A program made the translations under genes and the position numbers. 64,000 nt of DNA, from positions 186,001 to 250,000 of the forward strand of contig CAVXWX010000005.1 in assembly GCA_963765555.1 (NCBI GenBank), given 5' to 3'. Source of the DNA: JL08 sp963765555. GTDB taxonomy: Bacteria > Pseudomonadota > Alphaproteobacteria > Rhodobacterales > Rhodobacteraceae. Of the stretch, positions 1-7,842 are shown in pieces (the stretch's first letter is position 1; each line of letters starts with the position of its first letter). The notes beneath the pieces are model-generated. The model worked only from the letters and a program-made list of their open reading frames with translations. It had not been told where the DNA came from and did not search any database.

Positions 1-827
1 AACACAATATCAACTTCGGTTCCGTCCGGCACGCCGGGGGCCAGAAACCGCCCGAACACGGTGTGCGCCAACGCTCCATTCACTGTGGCGCGCAACACAT
101 TGGCATCACTGAAGAAAGCCACAGATTGGCGATCCACAGGGCGGGTATAGACATTATAAGGCGCGCCTTGTTGCACAACCTTGCCATCGCGCATCAAGGC
201 GATTTCATCCGCCATGCGCATCGCCTCTTCCGGCTCGTGCGTGACCAGCAGAACGGCGGTGTCTTCGTTCTTCAGAAGGCTAAGCGTTTCGTCGCGAATG
301 CCATCGCGCAAACGGTTGTCCAGGCCCGAAAACGGTTCATCCATCAACATCACGCGCGGTCGCGGTGCCAGCGCCCGTGCCAGCGCAACCCGCTGCTGCT
401 CCCCGCCGGACAACTGGTGTGGAAACCCGTCAATAAATCGCAGCAGATCGACCTTTTCCAACAGTTCCGCAACGCGGGCCCGCTTCTCCTCTTTCGAGCC
501 GGACAGACCAAACCCGACATTGCCCGCCACACTTAGATGCGGGAACAGCGCAAAGTCCTGAAACATCAGCCCGATCTCGCGCCGTTCGGGCGGCACCCGG
601 TACACCGTGTCGCAAATCAGGTTGCCATCGACGTAAATCTCGCCGCTGTCCTGCATTTCAACGCCTGCAATGATCCGCAACGTCGTGGATTTTCCACAGC
701 CCGACGGGCCCAAAAGGCAGGTCACTTGCCCTGGCATGATTTTTAACGACACATCATCCACAACCGAACGGCCATCAAACCGGCGGACAATGTTGCGTAT
801 TTCAAGGCGGGGATGCGGGGGGGTCAA
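1..827 (-). CDS. ABC transporter ATP-binding protein, iron(III)/FbpC type (3' end outside window)
   Basis: This is the ATPase subunit of an importer, most like the FbpC/PotA group that drives iron(III), sulfate or polyamine uptake. Visible in order are a Walker A GPSGCGKST at residues 40-48, the Q-loop (MFQDFALFPH), the signature LSGGEQQR, Walker B VMLMDEP and the H-loop VTHEPEEA, followed by the start of a C-terminal region likely to be a TOBE-type domain. The frame is open to the window edge, so the stop and the partner permease are not seen. I chose the TTG at 827-825 because GAAGAGG lies 5 nt upstream and an in-frame TGA precedes it. The substrate cannot be decided from the ATPase alone; iron is a guess from overall resemblance. 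Confidence 0.85.
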   Translation of the reverse strand, partial: MTPPHPRLEIRNIVRRFDGRSVVDDVSLKIMPGQVTCLLGPSGCGKSTTLRIIAGVEMQDSGEIYVDGNLICDTVYRVPPERREIGLMFQDFALFPHLSVAGNVGFGLSGSKEEKRARVAELLEKVDLLRFIDGFPHQLSGGEQQRVALARALAPRPRVMLMDEPFSGLDNRLRDGIRDETLSLLKNEDTAVLLVTHEPEEAMRMADEIALMRDGKVVQQGAPYNVYTRPVDRQSVAFFSDANVLRATVNGALAHTVFGRFLAPGVPDGTEVDIV

Positions 828-842
828 TGCGGCCTCTTCGAT

Positions 843-863
843 ATCCGATCAAAACCATCGGAT
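843..863. repeat. 7-bp inverted repeat upstream of the ABC ATPase start
   Basis: ATCCGAT and ATCGGAT form perfect 7-bp arms around a 7-nt spacer, just upstream of the GAAGAGG ribosome binding site of the ABC ATPase gene. It could be an operator or a leader hairpin. Confidence 0.35.
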
Positions 864-918
864 TTGGAATATGTCCCTATCAGCCCGATTTCCGGCCCGC
901 AAGCCTGTGGTGCGCCCC

Positions 919-943
919 AAGGTGCAATTGATCGGCGCACCTT
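919..943 (-). terminator. Candidate hairpin after alkC
   Basis: AAGGTGC and GCACCTT pair across 11 nt just downstream of the AlkC-like gene stop. An alternative stem, GGTGCGCC at 909-916 with GGCGCACC at 934-941, shares the same right arm, so the two structures are mutually exclusive. No U-tract follows, so this is a weak terminator call. Confidence 0.3.
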
Positions 944-947
944 GTCG

Positions 948-2072
948 TCACTTGGGCGGCAAAAGCGTGAATGGGGCTTCTTTCACCAAAACACCGTTGA
1001 CCTGCACCCCCAGAAATTGCGTTCCCGGATAAAGCCGAAACGTCGTTGCGTCACCCTTGAACCTGTGGGTCTTGTACAACGTCAGCGGTGCGTCCGGTTG
1101 CAAGACAACCTGCTTCAGCTTGAACACTTTCGGCGCGTGCTGCCCCGATGATTTCAAGAACCGGATCACATAGTCTATGAGGACCGGCGTCTTTTGCCGG
1201 GCCGCAACAGTCACATCAAATGTCAGCGCGTCTCCGACAGACACAGACCCGTTTTCCAAGTGCAACGCGACATCAACCTGTGCCTGCGGATCAAAGCCCA
1301 GAACACCCAGAGCGCGGGCATTGCCCTGCCTGATCAGCCCGCGCAAGGCATGCCGCGTCATCCACCCCAGTTCCGCATCGTTCTGATGCCCGTCACCGGC
1401 CCATTTCTCCAGCATGTCGATCGCCATGTCCGGATTGGTTTTTGCTATGTCATTCAGATGGTTGGAAACCGACCTTGTCACATATCGTGTTCCGTCGGCA
1501 TGCAATATATCCAGCAATGGCAGCGCTGCCTCGGGATCGATTGTGACCGCTTTGGCCCAAGGCAATTTGGGCCGTGTCCCCTCTGACACCAACCGGCGGA
1601 CATGATAGTTTTCATCGCGCGCCCAAACCGCCAACCGGCGCAGGGTTTCTTGTGGCCGCGTGTTCAGAAACGGACGAATATAGAACTCCATCGAAAACCG
1701 TTTCGTCGCAGCATATAGCAGATCAAGCGCCCGATCGTGATGGTTTTCCAGCCCATGGCGCACGGCCAGTATTCCGGGAACCGCGTGAATGAAGCGTCCG
1801 AAATCATTGTCCGTGTGCTGCAGGTCCAGCGGCGGCGGCAACGCGGCTTCCAGTTGCGCCGCCATCTCATTAAAATCCGCCGGCAGGTACGGCTCAAGAC
1901 AATCTGCCATCCAGTCCAGCCGTTGCAGCAGCTCGCGCTCTGCAAATCCGGCCAGTGTTGTCGCGTGATAGGCATCTGCATCAAATCCGGGAATTCCGGC
2001 TGACATCTCATCAGCAAAATCGCGTAAAGACTCTGCGTTAAACAAATGATCTTTCAGCGAAAACCCTGCCAT
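948..2072 (-). CDS. AlkC-like DNA alkylation repair protein (HEAT-repeat DNA glycosylase)
   Basis: The 374-residue protein has an alpha-helical HEAT-like N-terminal two thirds. It carries features of the AlkC/AlkD DNA glycosylase superfamily, including repeated segments such as RLAVWARDENYHVRRLVSEG and a helix ending in KWAGDGHQND. The last ~100 residues are beta-rich (LHLENGSVSVGDALTF onward), which matches the Ig-like C-terminal domain of many AlkC proteins. These enzymes excise N3- and N7-alkylated purines from DNA in the cytoplasm. The ATG at 2072 overlaps the stop of the upstream SDR gene by one base (TGATG), so the two are probably co-translated. A longer frame opens upstream, but it runs into the SDR gene and has no ribosome binding site. 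Confidence 0.82.
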   Translation of the reverse strand: MAGFSLKDHLFNAESLRDFADEMSAGIPGFDADAYHATTLAGFAERELLQRLDWMADCLEPYLPADFNEMAAQLEAALPPPLDLQHTDNDFGRFIHAVPGILAVRHGLENHHDRALDLLYAATKRFSMEFYIRPFLNTRPQETLRRLAVWARDENYHVRRLVSEGTRPKLPWAKAVTIDPEAALPLLDILHADGTRYVTRSVSNHLNDIAKTNPDMAIDMLEKWAGDGHQNDAELGWMTRHALRGLIRQGNARALGVLGFDPQAQVDVALHLENGSVSVGDALTFDVTVAARQKTPVLIDYVIRFLKSSGQHAPKVFKLKQVVLQPDAPLTLYKTHRFKGDATTFRLYPGTQFLGVQVNGVLVKEAPFTLLPPK

Positions 2073-2851
2073 CAGATTGTCGCGTTCGTTGCCCCGCCAT
2101 CCAGCAGGATATTCTGCCCGACAATGAAACCTGCATGTTGCGAACACAGAAACGCACAAGCCGCGCCAAATTCCTGCCGTGTGCCATAGCGACCGGCCGG
2201 AATCGTTGCCGCGCGTTCGTCGCGCGCCTGATCCAGCGTGATGCCGCGCGCCTTGACCACGCCGCCATCCAGTGCATCCGCCCTGTCCGTGGCGTGGATG
2301 CCCGGCAGCAGGTTGTTAATGTTGACCCCCTTGTTGGCCACTTGCCGCGATGTACCAGCCACATAGCCCGTCAGACCGGTGCGCGCTGCGTTAGACAGGC
2401 CCAACACCCCGATCGGCGCCTTGACCGACTGTGACGTGATGTTCACCACACGGCCCCAGCCACGCTCCATCATGGGGGGCAAAAGCGCGGTCATCATCGC
2501 AATCGGGGTCAGCATATTGGCATCCAGCGCCTTGATGAAGTCATCGCGGTCCCAGTCATGCCACATGCCCGGCGGTGGACCACCGGCATTTGTCACCAGA
2601 ATATCGATATCACCCGCGGCCTCCAGAACTTTGGCGCGCCCCTGTTCTGTTGTGATATCCGCCGCAACAGAAATAACTTCTATGTCGTGTTCGGCCCGTA
2701 TGGCCGCTGCCGACAGCTCCAAAGCATCCGCCCCGCGCGCATTCATCACCAGATGCACACCAGCGGCGGCCAGCGCTTCGGCACAGCCCAGCCCCAATCC
2801 CTTGCTCGAGGCGCAGATAATTGCGCGTTTGCCCGCTATTCCCAAATCCAT
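2072..2851 (-). CDS. Atypical short-chain dehydrogenase/reductase-like protein
   Basis: This 259-residue protein has a Rossmann fold of the SDR superfamily. The N-terminal cofactor loop reads ASSKGLGLG, followed by the DITTEQ acidic site, the conserved LVTNAGGPPPG segment and the NITSQS strand. The usual catalytic YxxxK is not present: the aligned positions read SNAAR, so both Tyr and Lys are replaced. Such proteins form a known subgroup resembling beta-ketoacyl-ACP reductases whose reaction is uncertain. The start ATG at 2851 has AGGAGAG 6 nt upstream. It is followed by the AlkC gene with a 1-nt overlap. I make no substrate claim. Confidence 0.8.
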   Translation of the reverse strand: MDLGIAGKRAIICASSKGLGLGCAEALAAAGVHLVMNARGADALELSAAAIRAEHDIEVISVAADITTEQGRAKVLEAAGDIDILVTNAGGPPPGMWHDWDRDDFIKALDANMLTPIAMMTALLPPMMERGWGRVVNITSQSVKAPIGVLGLSNAARTGLTGYVAGTSRQVANKGVNINNLLPGIHATDRADALDGGVVKARGITLDQARDERAATIPAGRYGTRQEFGAACAFLCSQHAGFIVGQNILLDGGATNATI

Positions 2852-2995
2852 AAGTGATCTCTCCTGATGATATTTCCCCTTGGGTAACACCACGTCATGC
2901 CCCATTGCCAGCAAAACACCGATACATGGGCCACATGCTGACACAATCTTGTGGTTAGAAAAAACCACTCCACCGCTGACAAGGCAATTCCTAAG

Positions 2996-4012
2996 ATGCC
3001 ACCCTTGGATTTCGACATTCCTGAACACGCGCTGCGCGTTTATCGCGGCGACCAGTTTTGCGTTCGGGATGGTGCAAATCTGGGCGACGGGCTGGCGATA
3101 GCCGAAGACATCATGCTTGACGATTGTTACGCGCTGGAACCCGACGCCGCACTGGCCCGGTTGACCATTCAATCGGTCGACTCCGCCCGATACTGTATTG
3201 GCCCCGGATCAGAGATCGGCAAGGCCGGGCATCCCCTGCATCTGGATTGTGCGCTTACGCTGATGTCCCCAGACGGGATGACGACAGAAGCGATTGTTCT
3301 GGTCGAAGCCAACAAAAAGGGAAAATTGATCGCGGTCTACCTGCTGCCGCTGGCCCCGATGGAAAAGGCGGTTTTGTATTCTGTTGTCGGGATCGACATC
3401 AATCTGGCCCGCACGAAATTCGCACAGGTTGCCTGCGTGTCGTTTACCCGCGGAACGCATATAACAATGGCATCCGGCGAACAGGTGCCGGTCCAAAACC
3501 TTAAACCGGGCGATCGCGTTCTGACGCGCGACGATGGCCCGCAGAAAATTCGCTGGATCGGACAGAACACAGTGCGGGCCGTCGGGGCATTTGCCCCCAT
3601 CAAGATCAAGGCGCAAACCCTTAATAATGATAGGGATTTAATAGTCAGCCCTGATCACCGTCTGTTCATTTATCAACGCACAGACGAGTTGGGAACAGGC
3701 CGGGCCGAGGTGCTGGTCAAAGCGCGCCATCTGGTGAACGGATCAACGATTCAGGTCCAGAACGGTGGTTTCGTCGATTACTTCCAGCTGCTGTTTGATC
3801 GACACCAGATCATTTATGCCGAAGGTATTGCCGCGGAATCCATGCTGATTGATTCCCTGACCCGCCCGGCATTGCCCAAGGACTTGAGCGAAAAGCTGGG
3901 GCGCACCATTCCGGGCCACACGGACCGCCCGCATCGCGGGCTGGACGTGGCGCGCGCCCTGCTCGAAGGCCGCAACGCCGCCGAAATCCTGCGCCGCTCC
4001 TCTTCGGGCTAA
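2996..4012 (+). CDS. Hint-domain protein (Hint_2 type)
   Basis: The 338-residue protein has a Hint (hedgehog/intein) domain in its second half. The domain begins at Cys147 (CVSFTRGTHI), continues with GEQVPVQNLKPGDRVLT and includes the VSPDHRLFI block and the FQLLFDRHQIIYAEG block that mark the Hint_2 family common in Rhodobacterales. The N-terminal ~145 residues have no recognisable domain. In relatives the Hint unit often follows secreted calcium-binding repeats and may cleave itself at the Cys; here there are no such repeats and no signal peptide. The start ATG at 2996 was chosen because the protein aligns from MPPLDF; no good ribosome binding site precedes it. The function is unknown. Confidence 0.8.
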   Translation: MPPLDFDIPEHALRVYRGDQFCVRDGANLGDGLAIAEDIMLDDCYALEPDAALARLTIQSVDSARYCIGPGSEIGKAGHPLHLDCALTLMSPDGMTTEAIVLVEANKKGKLIAVYLLPLAPMEKAVLYSVVGIDINLARTKFAQVACVSFTRGTHITMASGEQVPVQNLKPGDRVLTRDDGPQKIRWIGQNTVRAVGAFAPIKIKAQTLNNDRDLIVSPDHRLFIYQRTDELGTGRAEVLVKARHLVNGSTIQVQNGGFVDYFQLLFDRHQIIYAEGIAAESMLIDSLTRPALPKDLSEKLGRTIPGHTDRPHRGLDVARALLEGRNAAEILRRSSSG

Positions 4013-4060
4013 GTTACGCAAGACGCGACGCAGACCAATGCCGTCGCAATACTGATTTTC

Positions 4061-4089
4061 TTGCGCTTGCCGCGCGGGCTGCCTATATG
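4061..4089 (+). promoter_or_regulatory. Candidate promoter of prfC placing the transcript start at the start codon
   Basis: TTGCGC (4061-4066), a 17-nt spacer and TATATG (4084-4089) resemble a sigma-70 promoter. The expected transcription start is 7-8 nt downstream, at or next to the ATG at 4097, implying a leaderless mRNA. No Shine-Dalgarno sequence is visible. Confidence 0.4.
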
Positions 4090-4096
4090 CGCGGTT

Positions 4097-5704
4097 ATGT
4101 TGGACACCCATTCAAACCGCCCTGAATTGCCTGCCGAAATTGCCCGCCGCCGGACATTTGCGATTATCTCGCATCCCGACGCAGGTAAAACCACGCTGAC
4201 CGAAAAATTCCTGCTGTTCGGCGGCGCGATCCAGATGGCTGGTCAGGTCCGCGCCAAGGGCGAAGCACGGCGCACCCGTTCCGATTTCATGCAGATGGAA
4301 AAGGACCGCGGCATTTCCGTTTCCGCATCAGCAATGTCATTTGATTTCAAAGAGTTCCGGTTCAATCTTGTAGATACGCCCGGCCACTCCGATTTTTCCG
4401 AAGATACCTATCGCACCCTGACAGCGGTGGATGCCGCCGTGATGGTGATTGACGGCGCAAAGGGCGTGGAAAGCCAGACCCAGAAACTGTTCGAAGTTTG
4501 CCGCCTGCGTGATCTTCCGATCCTGACTTTCTGCAACAAGATGGACCGTGAAAGCCGGGATGTGTTCGATATCATCGACGAAATTCAGGAAAATCTGGCC
4601 ATAGACGTAACGCCCGCCAGCTGGCCCATCGGCTTGGGGCGGGATTTTATCGGGTGTTACGATCTGCTGCGCGACCGGTTGGAACTGATGGACCGCGCCG
4701 ACCGCAACAAGGTGGCGGAAACCATCGAGATAAATGGGCTGGATGATCCCAAACTGGCCGAGCATGTGCCACCCGCACTGCTGGAAAAACTGTTAGAAGA
4801 TCTGGAAATGGTGCGTGAACTGATGCCCCCTCTGGATCGCAAAGCCTTTCAGGAAGGCACACTGACCCCGATCTGGTTCGGGTCCGCCATCAATTCATTC
4901 GGCGTGCGCGAGCTGATGGAGGGGATCGGAAAATATGGCCCTGAACCGCAAATACAATCGGCCGAACCACGCAGCATTTTACCAGAAGAAACAAAGGTTT
5001 CCGGCTTTGTCTTCAAAGTTCAGGCGAACATGGACCCAAAGCACCGTGATCGCGTCGCTTTTGTCCGCATGGCCTCGGGACATTTCAAGCGCGGCATGAA
5101 ACTGACCCATGTCAGAACAAAGAAACCGATGGCGATCACCAACCCCGTATTATTTCTTGCCTCGGATCGCGAACTTGCGGATGAGGCGTGGGCCGGTGAC
5201 ATTATCGGCATTCCCAACCACGGACAGTTGCGTATCGGCGACACTCTCACCGAAGGGGAAGCGTTGCGAGTGAGCGGTATCCCGTCTTTCGCACCGGAAT
5301 TGCTTCAAACCTGTCGCGCGGGCGATCCGTTGAAGGCCAAACATCTTGAAAAGGCGCTGATGCAATTTGCCGAAGAAGGGGCCGCAAAAGTGTTCAAGCC
5401 CAGCTTTGGATCGGGCTTTATTGTCGGGGTTGTCGGGCAATTGCAGTTTGAAGTGCTGGCCAGCCGCATCGAACTGGAATACGGCCTTCCTGTGCGCTTT
5501 GATCAAAGCCAGTTCACCAGCGCCCGCTGGGTGAGCGGAACACGGCAAGCGGTTGATAAGTTTGTGCAATCCAACAAGCAGCATATCGCCCATGATCATG
5601 ATGGTGACATCGTGTATCTGACGCGGCTGCAATGGGATATTGATCGTATAGAACGGGATTTTCCCGATGTGGCCCTGACAGCAACAAAGACGATGATGGC
5701 CTGA
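4097..5704 (+). CDS. prfC: Peptide chain release factor 3 (RF3 GTPase)
   Basis: RF3 is a cytoplasmic GTPase that releases RF1/RF2 from the ribosome after termination. The 535-residue length is normal. The G motifs are SHPDAGKTT at 25-33, the switch region with RGISVSASAM, DTPGHSDF at 93-100 and NKMD at 147-150. The elongation-factor-like domain II and the RF3 C-terminal domain (FKPSFGSGFIVGVVGQLQFEVL) follow. An in-frame TTG at 4061 would add 12 residues, but ATG 4097 matches the usual family start. The gene stands 84 nt after the Hint gene and is followed 7 nt later by the glycosyltransferase pair, which may share its transcript. Confidence 0.95.
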   Translation: MLDTHSNRPELPAEIARRRTFAIISHPDAGKTTLTEKFLLFGGAIQMAGQVRAKGEARRTRSDFMQMEKDRGISVSASAMSFDFKEFRFNLVDTPGHSDFSEDTYRTLTAVDAAVMVIDGAKGVESQTQKLFEVCRLRDLPILTFCNKMDRESRDVFDIIDEIQENLAIDVTPASWPIGLGRDFIGCYDLLRDRLELMDRADRNKVAETIEINGLDDPKLAEHVPPALLEKLLEDLEMVRELMPPLDRKAFQEGTLTPIWFGSAINSFGVRELMEGIGKYGPEPQIQSAEPRSILPEETKVSGFVFKVQANMDPKHRDRVAFVRMASGHFKRGMKLTHVRTKKPMAITNPVLFLASDRELADEAWAGDIIGIPNHGQLRIGDTLTEGEALRVSGIPSFAPELLQTCRAGDPLKAKHLEKALMQFAEEGAAKVFKPSFGSGFIVGVVGQLQFEVLASRIELEYGLPVRFDQSQFTSARWVSGTRQAVDKFVQSNKQHIAHDHDGDIVYLTRLQWDIDRIERDFPDVALTATKTMMA

Positions 5705-5711
5705 TCGGGCC

Positions 5712-6743
5712 ATGTCCGAGCCCCGCCAGAATGCGCGTGTCACAAAACCGGGTTGCACAGTTGCAGTGCCCAAGGACCTGATTGAAACCGATCCGGACCG
5801 CATCACATGGGCCGTCGTCTCCACCATCAAGGCGCCTTTGCGCGATGTATTGCGATTTGCCGCCTATTATCTCGATCTCGGGGCGCAACATCTGTATCTT
5901 TATCTGGACGAACCAGATGCCGGAACGGTCCGTATTCTAGGGGGGCATGACCAAATCAGCCTTATCCAATGTGACGATGCATACTGGACTGACAAACCTA
6001 AAAAAGCGCGCGAAACTCATCAGTTGCGGCAAGCGTTTAATGCAACGCGCTGTTATGGCCGCTGTGATCAGATGTGGGTGGCACATTTTGATGTAGACGA
6101 ATTCCTGTTGCCTACACAGCCTTTGCATCATGAATTGGCAGCGGTTCCGGCCAATGCCGCCTATGTCCGCGTGCAACCGGCAGAACTGCTTGCGCAACCC
6201 GATCCCTACTCCGGACCCGCCCATTTCAAACTGACAGGCAAGGCCGCCGATCAAACCAAGACCACACTGGCCCGCATCTACCCGCAATTCGGCGCCTACC
6301 TGCCCGAAGGCTTCATCAGCTACACAGGCGGCAAGAACATCGCCCGCACGGGGCTGTCTGATATCCGCCTTGGCATTCACGGCATCCTGAGAAACGGGCA
6401 AAGGATTGAAAACGGCTATATGCTGCCCAACAGCTTTCTGGGCCACGCGCATGCGCCTGATTGGGATACGTTCCTATCCCACCTGCATTTCAGGATGACA
6501 TACGGATCTTACCGGAAATCAAAGAATAACAACAAACACTTGTCCAACATTCTTGAAGTCCTTTTGAATGAAGGTGGCCATGACGCATTGCGCCTGTTTT
6601 TTGATGAGGTCTGCACAGCATCGCCGCATCTTCTTTCAGAACTTGCGGCCCATGATATGCTGATCACAAGATCATTGGATCTGGATGAAAAAGTGCGCCG
6701 CTGGTTTGGTGACGTGCGCGAACAGACCAAGGAAAGCATATGA
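5712..6743 (+). CDS. Glycosyltransferase family 2-like protein (Glyco_tranf_2_4 type), copy 1
   Basis: The 343-residue soluble protein resembles the family 2-like glycosyltransferases widespread in Rhodobacterales. It has an N-terminal block VVSTIKAPLRDVLRFAAYYL (residues 35-54), then YLYLDEPD, and the metal/nucleotide-sugar motif DVDEF at 127-131. There is no membrane segment. The donor and acceptor are unknown. It is followed by a paralogue with which it overlaps by four bases (ATGA). Its first ~30 residues have no counterpart in the paralogue. Confidence 0.75.
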   Translation: MSEPRQNARVTKPGCTVAVPKDLIETDPDRITWAVVSTIKAPLRDVLRFAAYYLDLGAQHLYLYLDEPDAGTVRILGGHDQISLIQCDDAYWTDKPKKARETHQLRQAFNATRCYGRCDQMWVAHFDVDEFLLPTQPLHHELAAVPANAAYVRVQPAELLAQPDPYSGPAHFKLTGKAADQTKTTLARIYPQFGAYLPEGFISYTGGKNIARTGLSDIRLGIHGILRNGQRIENGYMLPNSFLGHAHAPDWDTFLSHLHFRMTYGSYRKSKNNNKHLSNILEVLLNEGGHDALRLFFDEVCTASPHLLSELAAHDMLITRSLDLDEKVRRWFGDVREQTKESI

Positions 6744-7666
6744 CACACTGGGGCGTTGTCGCGACTATCAAGGCACCTGTCAGGGATGTTCTGAACTTTG
6801 CCGCCTATCACCTGGATCTGGGGGCCCATCGCCTGTATATCTATCTGGATGAAGCATCAGAAGACGCGTTTAATATTTTGAAAACGCATCCTAAAATTCG
6901 GGTTGTTACATGTGATGCCGCGTTCTGGGAGAAACAGGGTGGCAAGCGCCCTGTCAAGCATCAGGTACGTCAAAGCCGGAACGCCACCCACGCCTATGCC
7001 CGCAAACAAGAGGTCGACTGGCTGGCCCATATCGATGTGGACGAGTTTGTTCGTCCACCCGGCGATCTTGCACACATCCTTGCCGCACTGCCCCCCGACA
7101 TCCTGTGCGCCCGTATCCGCCCGGTGGAGGCGCTGTGTGACGGGGATGGCACTGCGTTCAAAGGGTTTATCCCCAGTGGCCCGCATCGCGCCCCCATCGT
7201 TGATGCAATTTACCCGACCTATGGCGCGTACCTGAAGGGCGGTTTTCTGAGCCATGTGGCAGGCAAGCTTTTCGTGCGCACGGGCTTGGACAATGTGACC
7301 TATAAAATCCACAACGTGTTTCAGGGCGAGCAGATGAATCCGGGGCAAACCGAATTGTCACAAGTCGATTTGTGCCATGTGCATGCCCGCACATGGCAAC
7401 ATTGGATCGATTCCTATCAATATCGCCTCGAAAAAGGGGCATATCGTGCCGAATTGGCCGCTGCTGCGGGAAAAGACGGCGTAAACCTGCACCAACTTCT
7501 GCTCCAACTGGACCGGGACGGCGGAACAGACGCCTTGCGCAGGTTCTTTGCAGATGTTGCGCAAGACACGCCTGATTTACGGCAGCGTTTGCAGGCCGAG
7601 GGCGTTTTGCGCCACCACGATCTGGATCTTGATCGTAAACGCCTCGCATTGTTTCCCGGAACCTGA
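6740..7666 (+). CDS. Glycosyltransferase family 2-like protein (Glyco_tranf_2_4 type), copy 2
   Basis: This 308-residue paralogue of the preceding gene shares the blocks VVATIKAPVRDVLNFAAYHL (6-25), YIYLDEAS and DVDEF (99-103), and the same C-terminal layout ending in a basic DLDRKRLALF tail. The two genes overlap by ATGA and are clearly a tandem duplication, now quite diverged. Being translated together, they may act on the same glycan in sequence. Substrate unknown. Confidence 0.75.
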   Translation: MTHWGVVATIKAPVRDVLNFAAYHLDLGAHRLYIYLDEASEDAFNILKTHPKIRVVTCDAAFWEKQGGKRPVKHQVRQSRNATHAYARKQEVDWLAHIDVDEFVRPPGDLAHILAALPPDILCARIRPVEALCDGDGTAFKGFIPSGPHRAPIVDAIYPTYGAYLKGGFLSHVAGKLFVRTGLDNVTYKIHNVFQGEQMNPGQTELSQVDLCHVHARTWQHWIDSYQYRLEKGAYRAELAAAAGKDGVNLHQLLLQLDRDGGTDALRRFFADVAQDTPDLRQRLQAEGVLRHHDLDLDRKRLALFPGT

Positions 7667-7822
7667 TCCATCGTTTCTATTATCGGCATAATCACGTGAA
7701 ATCACCGCATCTGTTTGACCCGGCCCCGGGTATTTGCTAAGCGCTGCGTGAAGAACCAGAAATGTGAATAGCCACAGGGCCAGACGGGTCCGGTTCGAAC
7801 CAGATGCGCGGGCCAGGTTGTG

Positions 7823-7837
7823 TCCGCAACTTGCGGA
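7823..7837 (+). repeat. Leader hairpin over the rhlE translation start region
   Basis: TCCGCAA, C, TTGCGGA form a perfect 7-bp inverted repeat ending 5 nt before the helicase ATG. The only purine-rich stretch able to act as ribosome binding site (GCGGA) lies in the right arm, so folding could hide it. Confidence 0.45.
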
Positions 7838-7842
7838 TACAT

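Noticed and set aside
7790..7815. GGTTCGAACC motif resembling a tRNA T-arm upstream of rhlE
   Set aside because: The flanking bases do not pair as a T-stem and no D-arm, anticodon arm or acceptor stem is present; it is just a short palindrome.
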